NCBI RefSeq assembly: GCF_025264645.1
Contig: NZ_CP073696.1
Span: 4,216,001-4,280,000, forward strand
Direction of reading: 5' to 3'
Origin: Edaphobacter lichenicola
Lineage (GTDB): Bacteria > Acidobacteriota > Terriglobia > Terriglobales > Acidobacteriaceae
DNA length: 64,000 nucleotides
Shown: positions 35,097-44,222 of the stretch, one piece after another
How positions within the stretch are numbered: position 1 is the stretch's first letter
Layout: every line of letters begins with the position of its first letter
Position numbers and translations under genes: made by a program
Notes under the pieces: model-generated
Databases searched by the model: none
What the model was told of the DNA's origin: nothing
The model's input: only the letters and a program-made list of their open reading frames with translations

Positions 35097-36992
35097 CTAA
35101 CCAACTACTTGAATATAAGTTAAATATCTTCGGTCTCCGACTGAGGTGAATGGCACCAGATTTACCGAACCGTGCTTAGCCTCCATCCTCCACTCCCCTG
35201 CACCGGCTTGTTGCACCGCAAGCACATTCGCCTTACTGATCACTACCGGATCCGTAGCCAGCGCAAACAGCACCCTCGGCCCAAACATGACTGCGGCGGT
35301 CTCGGGATGCGCCGGATCCAATACCTCGATCCGCGGCTTCATTGGCAAGACCAGCGTCACGACATCACCAGTGCGCCACTTGCGTCGAATCGTGGCAAAC
35401 CCAGCCACAGCCTTTAGCGGCGCGGACCGTCCATTCACATGTACGGTTGCTCCATCCGCCCACGAGGGAATTCGCAGCTTGAGCGAAAACCCAGTCGGCT
35501 GCGAAGTCTTCATGCTCAAATGAACCTCCGGAGTGTCCGGATAGGTGCCACTCTGCTCCATCTCGATGCTTGCCTCACCTTCGCTCCAGCGCAGAACGGA
35601 CGGCACATAAAGATTTACCCATAGCGCCCCGGGCTCACGGAAATAGCCATTGATCCAATAGTCCGCGACCACCTGCGGCAACGTTCCCGAGCAGCAGGGC
35701 CAGCGATGGTCCGAGTAAACCCGCTCGCCCGCTGAAGCCTGCGCTCGGCTCGCGGAGGACTTGGCAGGATCTTCGGCAACGTCGGCTGAAGGCCGCGAGT
35801 GATAGTCCGAATAATAGAAGGCGTGTCCATCTGGCTGTAGCGGCATCGCGCCCAGCACCGTGTTGTACATCACACGCTCCATACTGTCGCCGTAACGACC
35901 GTCCCGCGTGCAGCGCAGCAGATAGCGAGTCAACTTCATGTGCGCGTAAGCTCCGCACGGTGTCTCGAAGCTGTTGTGGCTCTTTGCAAGGCTCGCAAAC
36001 ACCTTCCCCGATCCCGGCGTCTGCAGCATCTCATCCGGTCCCCACCCGCCAGTCGCAAAACTTTGAGACGTCAGCATGTCGAACGCATTTTTCGCCGCTT
36101 GCAGATGCTTTTCGCTCCCTCCGACCACGTACGCCTGCATCGCTGAACACAGCGCATTCACATAACTGTATGCGTGCCTGCCTCCCAGCACGTTCTCCCC
36201 ACGCGCAAGGGGATCGAAGTAGGTTGCGTCATCAAGGTAGTCCCCAGCCATCTCGCGATAGATAGACCCCTCAGCTCCCATTTGTGCCGACACAAGATAC
36301 AAATTTTCTGGCAGCGTGTAGCTTTCATCCCAGGTCCAGGAGACGTCTTTTCCTTGCCGCCATACGACCTCTCTATCCACAGCATGTCCTGGCAACTCCG
36401 GCAGCGCAGCCTTGCGTGTACGCTCCAAGATATCCAACGCATCCGTATCACCAGACAGCCGATGCGCATCCATCAAGCCGCATACCAGCTTGTCGAAGCA
36501 GTAGGCTGGAAAGCGGTTCTTTGCAAAATATTCCGTCGAAATCGTCTGCGCGTATAGCCGGTTCAGCCGAACTGCCCGCTCTCGCAGCGACTGATCCCCA
36601 GTGATCACCGACATTCGCGACAAGGCCGATACCCACTGGCCAAAGGTCGCGCTTGGAGCCAACCCGGCGTTGTCTTTTTTGTAGTCGTAGTCCGACCGGT
36701 ATTGGTACCACCCGCCGATATCCTCCCCCGGTGCACCCTGGCCGACCATCTTGCGAAACGGCATGAGCAGACTATCGTCGCTCAGCCCGATCAACACAGA
36801 GCGCGCATTTTCCAACTGTGCCAGATGCAGCGGACTTTTCAGCGTCACCTGGCCGTAACCAACCTCCTCCAGTGGCCGCACATTAGTTGCCGAATCAATC
36901 CCTTTGGCAAGCCCGGCACGCTGCAGTGTTCCGCCGACGAGAGCGGCAGCCCCACCCCGCAGAACATCACGCCTGGAGATCTCGAAGCTCAT
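35097..36992 (-). CDS. GH127-family beta-L-arabinofuranosidase (DUF1680), Tat-exported
   Basis: 631 residues from ATG 36992 (MSFEIS), placed so that the Tat motif ISRRDVLRGG begins near residue 5; an in-frame upstream ATG adds 12 residues. The (alpha/alpha)6 catalytic domain contains NSFETPCGAYAHMKLTRYLL and RWPCCSGTLPQVV, matching the Glu/Cys zinc-thiolate site of GH127. The first Glu and Cys are three residues apart here rather than two, as I recall. A beta-sandwich C-terminal part follows. It removes L-arabinofuranose from plant glycans. Confidence 0.85.
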   Translation of the reverse strand: MSFEISRRDVLRGGAAALVGGTLQRAGLAKGIDSATNVRPLEEVGYGQVTLKSPLHLAQLENARSVLIGLSDDSLLMPFRKMVGQGAPGEDIGGWYQYRSDYDYKKDNAGLAPSATFGQWVSALSRMSVITGDQSLRERAVRLNRLYAQTISTEYFAKNRFPAYCFDKLVCGLMDAHRLSGDTDALDILERTRKAALPELPGHAVDREVVWRQGKDVSWTWDESYTLPENLYLVSAQMGAEGSIYREMAGDYLDDATYFDPLARGENVLGGRHAYSYVNALCSAMQAYVVGGSEKHLQAAKNAFDMLTSQSFATGGWGPDEMLQTPGSGKVFASLAKSHNSFETPCGAYAHMKLTRYLLRCTRDGRYGDSMERVMYNTVLGAMPLQPDGHAFYYSDYHSRPSADVAEDPAKSSASRAQASAGERVYSDHRWPCCSGTLPQVVADYWINGYFREPGALWVNLYVPSVLRWSEGEASIEMEQSGTYPDTPEVHLSMKTSQPTGFSLKLRIPSWADGATVHVNGRSAPLKAVAGFATIRRKWRTGDVVTLVLPMKPRIEVLDPAHPETAAVMFGPRVLFALATDPVVISKANVLAVQQAGAGEWRMEAKHGSVNLVPFTSVGDRRYLTYIQVVG

Positions 36993-37069
36993 CCCAACAT
37001 TGTCCGCCTCGATGGCCGACCCTGTCACTTACGGAGCCATCGAAAAGCTAACGCCCGCGGTTGAAGACT

Positions 37070-37546
37070 CTACTTCGCCGCAACCTTTGGCAGATTGGTT
37101 GTGGCATCACGAATGGCCTTCCACCCGTCGGCCGTCTTCTCCATCACGAGAAGATAATATCCATCCGCATTTCCACCGGCGGCACTCGTCCGTTCCAGGT
37201 GAAAGCGCCCGGTCACCGTAGCAAATCGTTCATCGAGCGGCTGAACCTCAACCTCCGAAAAGGTAAGCGTTCCCATCTTCTCGCGGGTCGGAAAGGCTTT
37301 GTGATATCGCGCTACCATCGCCGCATAGCCCTTATCGATAGGCGAACCCATAAACAGGATATCGGGCGAATCTTTATATCCCGTAGCAAAGGCGTCCAGG
37401 TCCCCGCGATTCCAGTCCGTGGCTTGCTTGTTCAGAAGAGCGCGGATCTGCTGATCATCTTGCGAACTGGCTTGGGCCAACATGTGGGGCGCATTAGCAA
37501 ACACGGCTACGGCAAGCAACACAACGAAAGCACGAAAGATTCGCAC
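37070..37546 (-). CDS. Secreted NTF2-like / DUF4440 protein
   Basis: 158 residues from the GTG at 37546, which has GGAG 9 nt upstream and starts a good signal peptide (ending MLAQA). A more distal TTG adds 20 residues. The domain DDQQIRALLNKQATDWNRGDLDAFATGYKDSPDILFMGS is typical of the YybH/SgcJ-like NTF2 fold, and the C-terminus GYYLLVMEKTADGWKAIRDATTN gives the last strands. Function unknown; such proteins bind small hydrophobic ligands. It lies 77 bp upstream of the GH127 gene. Confidence 0.75.
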   Translation of the reverse strand: MRIFRAFVVLLAVAVFANAPHMLAQASSQDDQQIRALLNKQATDWNRGDLDAFATGYKDSPDILFMGSPIDKGYAAMVARYHKAFPTREKMGTLTFSEVEVQPLDERFATVTGRFHLERTSAAGGNADGYYLLVMEKTADGWKAIRDATTNLPKVAAK

Positions 37547-37681
37547 AGGCTGAAGCTCCTTGAGTGGACGTTGAGTGGATCTGGATCGACACAATGAATC
37601 GAGCAAAAAACCTGAGATGGAACTGCCGCAATACTAGCTCCGACTCTGTTTGCTGCCAATGCATAAATTCGACGACACGCT

Positions 37682-39742
37682 CTAAGCCTCTACCGGCTTG
37701 TCCACCTGCGACTGGTAGATCTCCTCCACCCGCTCCACTGTGTCGATCTCGTCGACCGGCTTATCCGTTCTGATTCGTAGGATTCGCGGAAACCGCATGG
37801 CGAATCCACTTGCATGCCGCCCACTCCGCATGATGTTGTTGAACGCAACCTCCAGCACCATCAATGGTTCGACGGTGCGAAAAAACCCCTGGTCTTCAAG
37901 CGTATGTTCCATCATCCAAGTGCTCATCTCATTAATCTCGCTGTCGGTGAGACCGGAGTAGGCCTTCCCCACATTCAGCAGCTCGCCATCAGGACCACGC
38001 ACTGCAAAGGTGTAGTCACTCAGGATTCCAGCGCGCCTTCCATGCCCAAACTCCGCGCCCGTCACCACCACATCCAGAGTCGCCAGTTCGCGCTTCAACT
38101 TCACCCATGCAAGGCCTCGCCTCCCGGGCTGATACACCGACTCCGCCGCCTTCAGCATCACACCCTCATTCGCCCGCGCACGCGCATCGGCATACGCACG
38201 ATCGATATCCTCAGCCGACTCCACCAGACGCGAGGGCGAGATCATCAGCCGCTCCACGCCAGCGCTCTCTTCGCCCGCAAACAATACCGCCTGCGAGCCC
38301 CTTGCTCGTTCATCCACCACCACCGGCGATGCCACCCGCTCCACCAGCGCCTCCGCCACCGCCTCCAGTCGATTGCGCCTCTCGCGCAGCGGCAGCTCAA
38401 GCAGCAGTTCGCCGCCCGCATACATAAGATCGAACGCCATAAATATCACTGGCACCTGCCCACGCATCTCGTTCGAGACCTTTTTCCTGCCAATCCGCGT
38501 CCCCAATACCGCGAACGGCAGCGCCCTGCCTGCCTCCAGGTCCCAGCCAAGAATCTCTCCGTCGAAGATTAGGGCTCCATCGTGCTCCGGATCGACCCGC
38601 GCAAACGCCTCCTCCAACTCCGGAAAGCTCGCCGTTACATCTTCCCGATTGCGAGAGTAGATCGCCACACGGCCCGGCTGACTGGCATCCCCACAGTGCA
38701 CCTGCGCACGCATCCCGTCATATTTGTCCTCGAGAAACGCCTTAACACTGTGCGCGTCCGCCAAATTTTTCTTTCCGTCATCAGTATCTTCCGCCTCGAC
38801 CGCGATCACATCCGCTGGCGAAGCATCCCTGAACTCCTCCGCCTCCACATCCGAAGCCTGTGGGACGAAGTCTCGTCGTGACTCTTCGGCTTCGGCCTCG
38901 ACGGCGACCTCAGTCTCCCGTTCCGGATCGAGCTCGAGAGCCCGCCGCAAGCTCTCCTCGACCTGTGCTTTCTTTGCCTTCCGCGGCTTCTTCTCCTTCA
39001 CCGCTGGTATCTTCGCGGGCTTCTCCGTAAATCGCTCCACCGCCTCCTCAGGAGTTTCCACCGGCGACGCAAGCATGAACCCCAGCGGATGAAACAGCCG
39101 CATCCGCGCCTCACCCAACGTCCCTGCAAATGCTCGCCGTACCGCTCCGGCAAGATCCGCCTCCAGCATGACAGCCCGCCGAACGACCTCCACCGACGCG
39201 CCAGCGGCAATCGCAATCGCCTCCTCAACGAGACTCTGCTTTACCCCGATCCGCATGTCACCCAACATCAACTTCAGCAGATACTTCGCCTCAAGCGGCG
39301 TGGTCCGACGCAGTAGTCCCTCCACCAGAGCCGCACGAATCGCCGTCGTCTTCGCGGCCGCCATCCCGGCAAACACGTCGGACACCTCAGCCAGCGTCAG
39401 CTCAGACGTCTTCGCTGCACCGCCGGCGATCAGCAGATCGAACGCAGCCGCCCCCATGTCTCCGTGCCGCCGGTACGCAGCGGTCAAAGCCGAATCACTT
39501 GCTCCACTCACCATCAGTAACGCCTTCGACAGCAGCGCTCCACCGGCGTTCAGCTTGCGCGAATCTGCCTCGGCAAACGGTGTCCCTGCAACATACAACG
39601 CAAACCACCCGGCATCGTCGCTCTCCTGTGCGCCTTCGTGGACTGCCGCAATGGCAGCGGCAATTGCCGCGCGCTTCTTCAGCCGTCCAGCCTCCTGCGA
39701 GAGCTCCTCCGCGAGCGTCGCAACTGCAGAAAACAAAGCCAT
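37682..39742 (-). CDS. ATP-dependent DNA ligase
   Basis: 686 residues from ATG 39742, chosen because GGAGAGGG precedes it; the frame is open 87 bp farther. An N-terminal DNA-binding domain (about 1-225, LLRRTTPLEAKYLLKLMLGDMRIGV) is followed by the adenylation domain with the nucleotidyl-Lys motif EDKYDG (K340). LIFDGEILGW, GVMLKAAESVYQPGRR and WVKLKRE, and a C-terminal OB fold (LEVAFNNIMRS) follow. Between the N-terminal domain and the lysine lies an unusual acidic and basic stretch of about 95 residues (238-333). It is a replication or repair ligase of the archaeal/LigB type. Confidence 0.9.
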   Translation of the reverse strand: MALFSAVATLAEELSQEAGRLKKRAAIAAAIAAVHEGAQESDDAGWFALYVAGTPFAEADSRKLNAGGALLSKALLMVSGASDSALTAAYRRHGDMGAAAFDLLIAGGAAKTSELTLAEVSDVFAGMAAAKTTAIRAALVEGLLRRTTPLEAKYLLKLMLGDMRIGVKQSLVEEAIAIAAGASVEVVRRAVMLEADLAGAVRRAFAGTLGEARMRLFHPLGFMLASPVETPEEAVERFTEKPAKIPAVKEKKPRKAKKAQVEESLRRALELDPERETEVAVEAEAEESRRDFVPQASDVEAEEFRDASPADVIAVEAEDTDDGKKNLADAHSVKAFLEDKYDGMRAQVHCGDASQPGRVAIYSRNREDVTASFPELEEAFARVDPEHDGALIFDGEILGWDLEAGRALPFAVLGTRIGRKKVSNEMRGQVPVIFMAFDLMYAGGELLLELPLRERRNRLEAVAEALVERVASPVVVDERARGSQAVLFAGEESAGVERLMISPSRLVESAEDIDRAYADARARANEGVMLKAAESVYQPGRRGLAWVKLKRELATLDVVVTGAEFGHGRRAGILSDYTFAVRGPDGELLNVGKAYSGLTDSEINEMSTWMMEHTLEDQGFFRTVEPLMVLEVAFNNIMRSGRHASGFAMRFPRILRIRTDKPVDEIDTVERVEEIYQSQVDKPVEA

Positions 39743-39973
39743 TCCGCACCAGCCCTCTCCACAAACTGCTCCCAAACGGGATTCTCCTCTAAAAGATGCA
39801 TTCCGCATCATCCGGGTCAGGAGTAACATCTAAATAGACATGAACGCAGCCGCAAATCCGGTGTTCACCCCCCACGTGATCAAGTCTCTCGACCGTCACG
39901 ACTTTGCCTAGCTACGCCTCACCTCTCTAGTTATCCCTCTCAAACTAATCACTTTCCCAAATGGAGCACCACC

Positions 39974-41050
<1,077 letters not shown>

Positions 41051-41095
41051 TGAGCTCTCCCGCCGTTCAGAATCGCATCACTCAGATTGGGGCAG

Positions 41096-41141
41096 GCTGA
41101 CTTGGCAATCTTCGCACTCCTCGGCGAAAATCCAAGTCAGC
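41096..41141. repeat. Long inverted repeat after prfA
   Basis: GCTGACTTGG (41096-41105) pairs with CCAAGTCAGC (41132-41141), and an inner TTCGC (41111-41115) pairs with GCGAA (41124-41128). The hairpin lies 45 bp after the prfA stop and has no T-tract, so it is a possible U-less terminator or processing signal. Confidence 0.6.
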
Positions 41142-41172
41142 ATATCCAGAGGATTTCAAGAGGACTCGATTC

Positions 41173-42018
41173 ATGACCAGGCAACATCGCAGTGTGCTCC
41201 ATCGTTCCGCGAAACACCTCTTCCTCTTTGCTCTTCTCTTGATTCTGACTGCCAGCAGCCGAGCGCAGGACGAGCACACTCCGCCCTTCAACGGCATCGC
41301 CCACGTGGCCATTCGCGTCCGCGACCTCGCTGCTTCCGTCGCATTCTACGAAAAGCTCGGCTTCGAACAAGCCTTCGATCTTCGCAAGAACGACGTCCCC
41401 TACGAGTCCTTCATCAAGATCAACGATACCCAGTTCATCGAGCTCTACCCTGTCACCGAACACGATCCCGACACCGGTTTCCTGCATCTCTGCTTCGAAG
41501 GCAAGGACCTCCAGGCCATCAACGACGACTACGCAACCCACGGCCTCACACCCAAGCCCGTCCGCAAGGCTGGGGCGGGCAACCTCCTCTTCACTATGGC
41601 TGGCCCAATTCAACCCTCCGGCCCGCAAAACATCGAGTACACGCAATACATGCCCGGCTCTCTGCATAGCGAAGACCAGGGCAAACACCTCGGCCCTGAC
41701 CGCGTCGCTGACAAACTCATCGCTGTATCACTCGCGATGAAAGATCCCACAGCCGCTCGCGACTTCTACATTAACCAGCTTCACTTCAAACCCATCGCCA
41801 ACGACCCGATGTATCTGCACATGCCCGGCGAGTCCGGGCAGGAGGTCGAGATCGTCCCAGCCGCCCTTGGCTCCGTCGCTGTCATCACCCTTCAATCGGA
41901 GAACCTCGGCAAGGCCGCTCGCCATCTCCACAAAGAGGATGTCAAAGCCGTCAAAAATGGAGCCACCCTCACCATTACCGATCCCGACGGTAACGTGCTT
42001 CTCCTCGATAACCGCTAA
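41173..42018 (+). CDS. Secreted VOC-superfamily (glyoxalase-like) protein
   Basis: 281 residues. A signal peptide (about 1-32, ASSRAQD) is followed by two vicinal-oxygen-chelate domains (GIAHVAIRVRDLAASVAFYEKLGFEQAF, and IAVSLAMKDPTAARDFYINQLHFKPI). Metal-ligand positions are partly visible (H at the start of strand 1, E in FIELYP). Signal-bearing VOC proteins are unusual, as most glyoxalases are cytoplasmic. AGAGGA lies 8 nt before the ATG. It lies between prfA and prmC. Substrate unknown. Confidence 0.8.
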   Translation: MTRQHRSVLHRSAKHLFLFALLLILTASSRAQDEHTPPFNGIAHVAIRVRDLAASVAFYEKLGFEQAFDLRKNDVPYESFIKINDTQFIELYPVTEHDPDTGFLHLCFEGKDLQAINDDYATHGLTPKPVRKAGAGNLLFTMAGPIQPSGPQNIEYTQYMPGSLHSEDQGKHLGPDRVADKLIAVSLAMKDPTAARDFYINQLHFKPIANDPMYLHMPGESGQEVEIVPAALGSVAVITLQSENLGKAARHLHKEDVKAVKNGATLTITDPDGNVLLLDNR

Positions 42019-42045
42019 GGTATCTCTGCTACCGTAAAGTCACGC

Positions 42046-42873
42046 ATGAGTATCCGCCAGAGCTTCGGAGCCGCATCTTTCGCCTGCTTGTTGCTTTACT
42101 CTGCGTCAGTCATTGCGAAAGCCCAGCAGTCCAGCCCTGCGCTCGATCAGATCCTCACCCGCGTCGAAGCCAACACCGAACAGTACAAAGCCTCCGTCCC
42201 GAGCTTCCTCTGCGACGAACACATCACCTCGCAGGAACTCCACGACGGTAAACTCAAGCACGAGACCACCGTCGACGCTGTCTTTCGCGTCACCCGATCC
42301 ACAGCGCAGACAGGCATCTTCAGCGAGTTCCGAGAGGTTAAGGCGATCGATGGAAAGCCTTCAAGCAACGGCAAAATAAATATGCCAATATCCTTCAGCG
42401 GCGGCTTCAGCGGAGCACTGGATAAGTTTCTCTCTGCCGACCATCGAAGATGCTTTGACTATGAACCTGATTCAAGCGCCGCATCTCCATCTGGCACTGC
42501 AGCGTTTACATTTGTTACCCGTGAAGCCGCCGCCAACGATCCTGCCTGCTCTTCTATCCAGTCCGGCACAACAGGAAGATTCGTCATCGACACAGCCACC
42601 CTGCAAGTTACTCACATCGAGCGAACAGTCCCCCAGTCCGTCGGCAAAGATCGCGCCGTCCTCGGCACAGCCGCAGTCGACTTCGCTCCAGTAAACCTCA
42701 GCGGCAAATCCTTTTGGCTTCCCGTCACGATCAGTGCTTACACAACAGAGACTCCAAAGACGAATGCCTTCCGCTTCACCGCGCACTACAGCAACTATCA
42801 TCGCTTTGCCGCCAGCTCCACAATCTTCCCCGCAACATCGGACGATTCCGCCACCAAGCCACCAACCAGATAG
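42046..42873 (+). CDS. Secreted hypothetical protein between prfA and prmC
   Basis: 275 residues: signal peptide (about 1-26, VIAKAQQ), then a domain beginning LDQILTRVEANTEQYKASVPSFLCDEHITSQ, with cysteines in FLCDE, RRCFDY and DPACSS, and a beta-rich C-terminus (FWLPVTISAYTTETPKTNAFRFTAHYSNYHRF). Similar secreted proteins of unknown function occur in Acidobacteria, in my recollection. It ends 8 nt before the prmC start and is probably co-transcribed with it. Confidence 0.7.
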   Translation: MSIRQSFGAASFACLLLYSASVIAKAQQSSPALDQILTRVEANTEQYKASVPSFLCDEHITSQELHDGKLKHETTVDAVFRVTRSTAQTGIFSEFREVKAIDGKPSSNGKINMPISFSGGFSGALDKFLSADHRRCFDYEPDSSAASPSGTAAFTFVTREAAANDPACSSIQSGTTGRFVIDTATLQVTHIERTVPQSVGKDRAVLGTAAVDFAPVNLSGKSFWLPVTISAYTTETPKTNAFRFTAHYSNYHRFAASSTIFPATSDDSATKPPTR

Positions 42874-42881
42874 CAGCCAGC

Positions 42882-43730
42882 ATGACGCTCCGACAGGCCA
42901 TCACCGCCGCCGCAACCCAACTCGCTGAAGACGAGCATCTCCGCGCCACCGCTAACCGCGACGCCGAACTTCTGCTCCTCCTTCTATTACAGATCTCTCG
43001 CGCAAACCTGCTCGCCTATCCAGAGCGCGAACTTCCCTCCAACCAGCAAACCGCCTATCAAAGCTTGATCGAACGTCGCCTGCAACACGAACCAATCCAA
43101 TACATCACTGGCGAGCAGGAGTTTTACGGCCTCAACTTTCACGTCACGCCAGCCGTCCTTATTCCGCGCCCAGAGACCGAGCATCTCGTCGAAGCTGTCC
43201 TAAAACTCCTTCCATCGAACCAGTCGGTGACGCTCGCCGACATAGGCACCGGCTCCGGTGCCATCGCAATCGCACTCGCCGCGCACCTTCCCCACGCCGC
43301 GATCACCGCTCTCGACATCTCACTCGACGCGCTTGCCATAGCAACCACCAATGCCCGCGAAAACAACGTAGCCGACCGCATCCTCTTCCTCCAGTCCGAC
43401 CTGCTGAGCGCACTCAGCCCGGAAGAAGAGTTCGACGCCATTGTCAGCAACCCACCGTATATCCCGGAGATCGACCGCCTCTCCCTTCACCCTCAAGTCC
43501 GCGACCACGAGCCCACCACCGCGCTCTTCGCTGGCGAAATGGGACTCGACATCTATCGTCGCCTCATTCCTCAAGCCCACAAAGCGCTCAAACAGAATGG
43601 CCTGCTCGCCCTTGAGATCGGCCACGGCCAGCAAGCCGCCCTCACCGAACTACTCTCCGGCTGGAACACCGTCTCTTTTATCGACGACCTTCAGCAGATC
43701 CCCCGCGTCGCCCTTGCCCGCAAACCGTAA
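42882..43730 (+). CDS. prmC: Release factor glutamine methyltransferase PrmC (HemK)
   Basis: 282 residues from ATG 42882, chosen because the upstream in-frame extension overlaps the preceding gene. The N-terminal helical domain (1-80) is followed by a class I SAM methyltransferase: LADIGTGSGAIAIAL (D120-G126) binds SAM, and the catalytic NPPY motif is at 190-193. It methylates the glutamine of the GGQ motif of RF1 and RF2. It lies downstream of prfA, with two secreted-protein genes between them. Confidence 0.95.
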   Translation: MTLRQAITAAATQLAEDEHLRATANRDAELLLLLLLQISRANLLAYPERELPSNQQTAYQSLIERRLQHEPIQYITGEQEFYGLNFHVTPAVLIPRPETEHLVEAVLKLLPSNQSVTLADIGTGSGAIAIALAAHLPHAAITALDISLDALAIATTNARENNVADRILFLQSDLLSALSPEEEFDAIVSNPPYIPEIDRLSLHPQVRDHEPTTALFAGEMGLDIYRRLIPQAHKALKQNGLLALEIGHGQQAALTELLSGWNTVSFIDDLQQIPRVALARKP

Positions 43731-43808
43731 CCTTATGGAACGCATAGTCAAATCGGTAATAATGAAACCCTTCGCGTCGCCGTTCGTATAATAGTGAGAG
43801 CCGTTCTC

Positions 43809-44159
43809 ATGAAAAAGCCCGAACTGCAAGACCACCTCTACGCGCTCGAAGAGCGTCTCCTTCACCCCGACCGCGAGGCCGACAGAAAAGCTCTGATCCC
43901 TCTCTTCGCCGAAGAGTACAAAGAGTTCTGCACCTCTGGCCGCGTCTTCAACCGTCAGCAGACTATTGACGTCCTGCTTACCGGCGCCGCGCGCCCCGCA
44001 ACGATCCACCACTTTTACATCGCGCAGCTCGCAGAAAATGTAGTCCTCGCCACCTACCGTGTCACCACCGCCGTCGCCATCTCCCACCGCTCCTCGCTCT
44101 GGACCCTCCGCGATAATCGCTGGCAGCTCTACTTCCACCAGGGCACCATCGCCACCTAG
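43809..44159 (+). CDS. DUF4440 / NTF2-like protein (cytoplasmic)
   Basis: 116 residues from ATG 43809. No signal peptide. The pattern LQDHLYALEERLLHPDREADRKALIPLFAEEYKEFCTSGRVFNRQQTIDVLL, then VLATYRVTTAVAISHRSSLWTLRDNRWQLYFHQGT, is that of DUF4440 proteins with one NTF2 fold, which in many genomes are annotated as nuclear transport factor 2 family. Possible enzymatic or binding role unknown. The ribosome binding site is weak. Confidence 0.78.
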   Translation: MKKPELQDHLYALEERLLHPDREADRKALIPLFAEEYKEFCTSGRVFNRQQTIDVLLTGAARPATIHHFYIAQLAENVVLATYRVTTAVAISHRSSLWTLRDNRWQLYFHQGTIAT

Positions 44160-44222
44160 CAGAACCGGCGTCGCACGAAGAAAACCGCGCAGATCAGATA
44201 TCACGTCTGCTACCCTCCTTTC

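Noticed and set aside
42714-42881. Upstream extension of prmC
   Set aside because: Overlaps the preceding secreted-protein gene; the PrmC family start fits ATG 42882.
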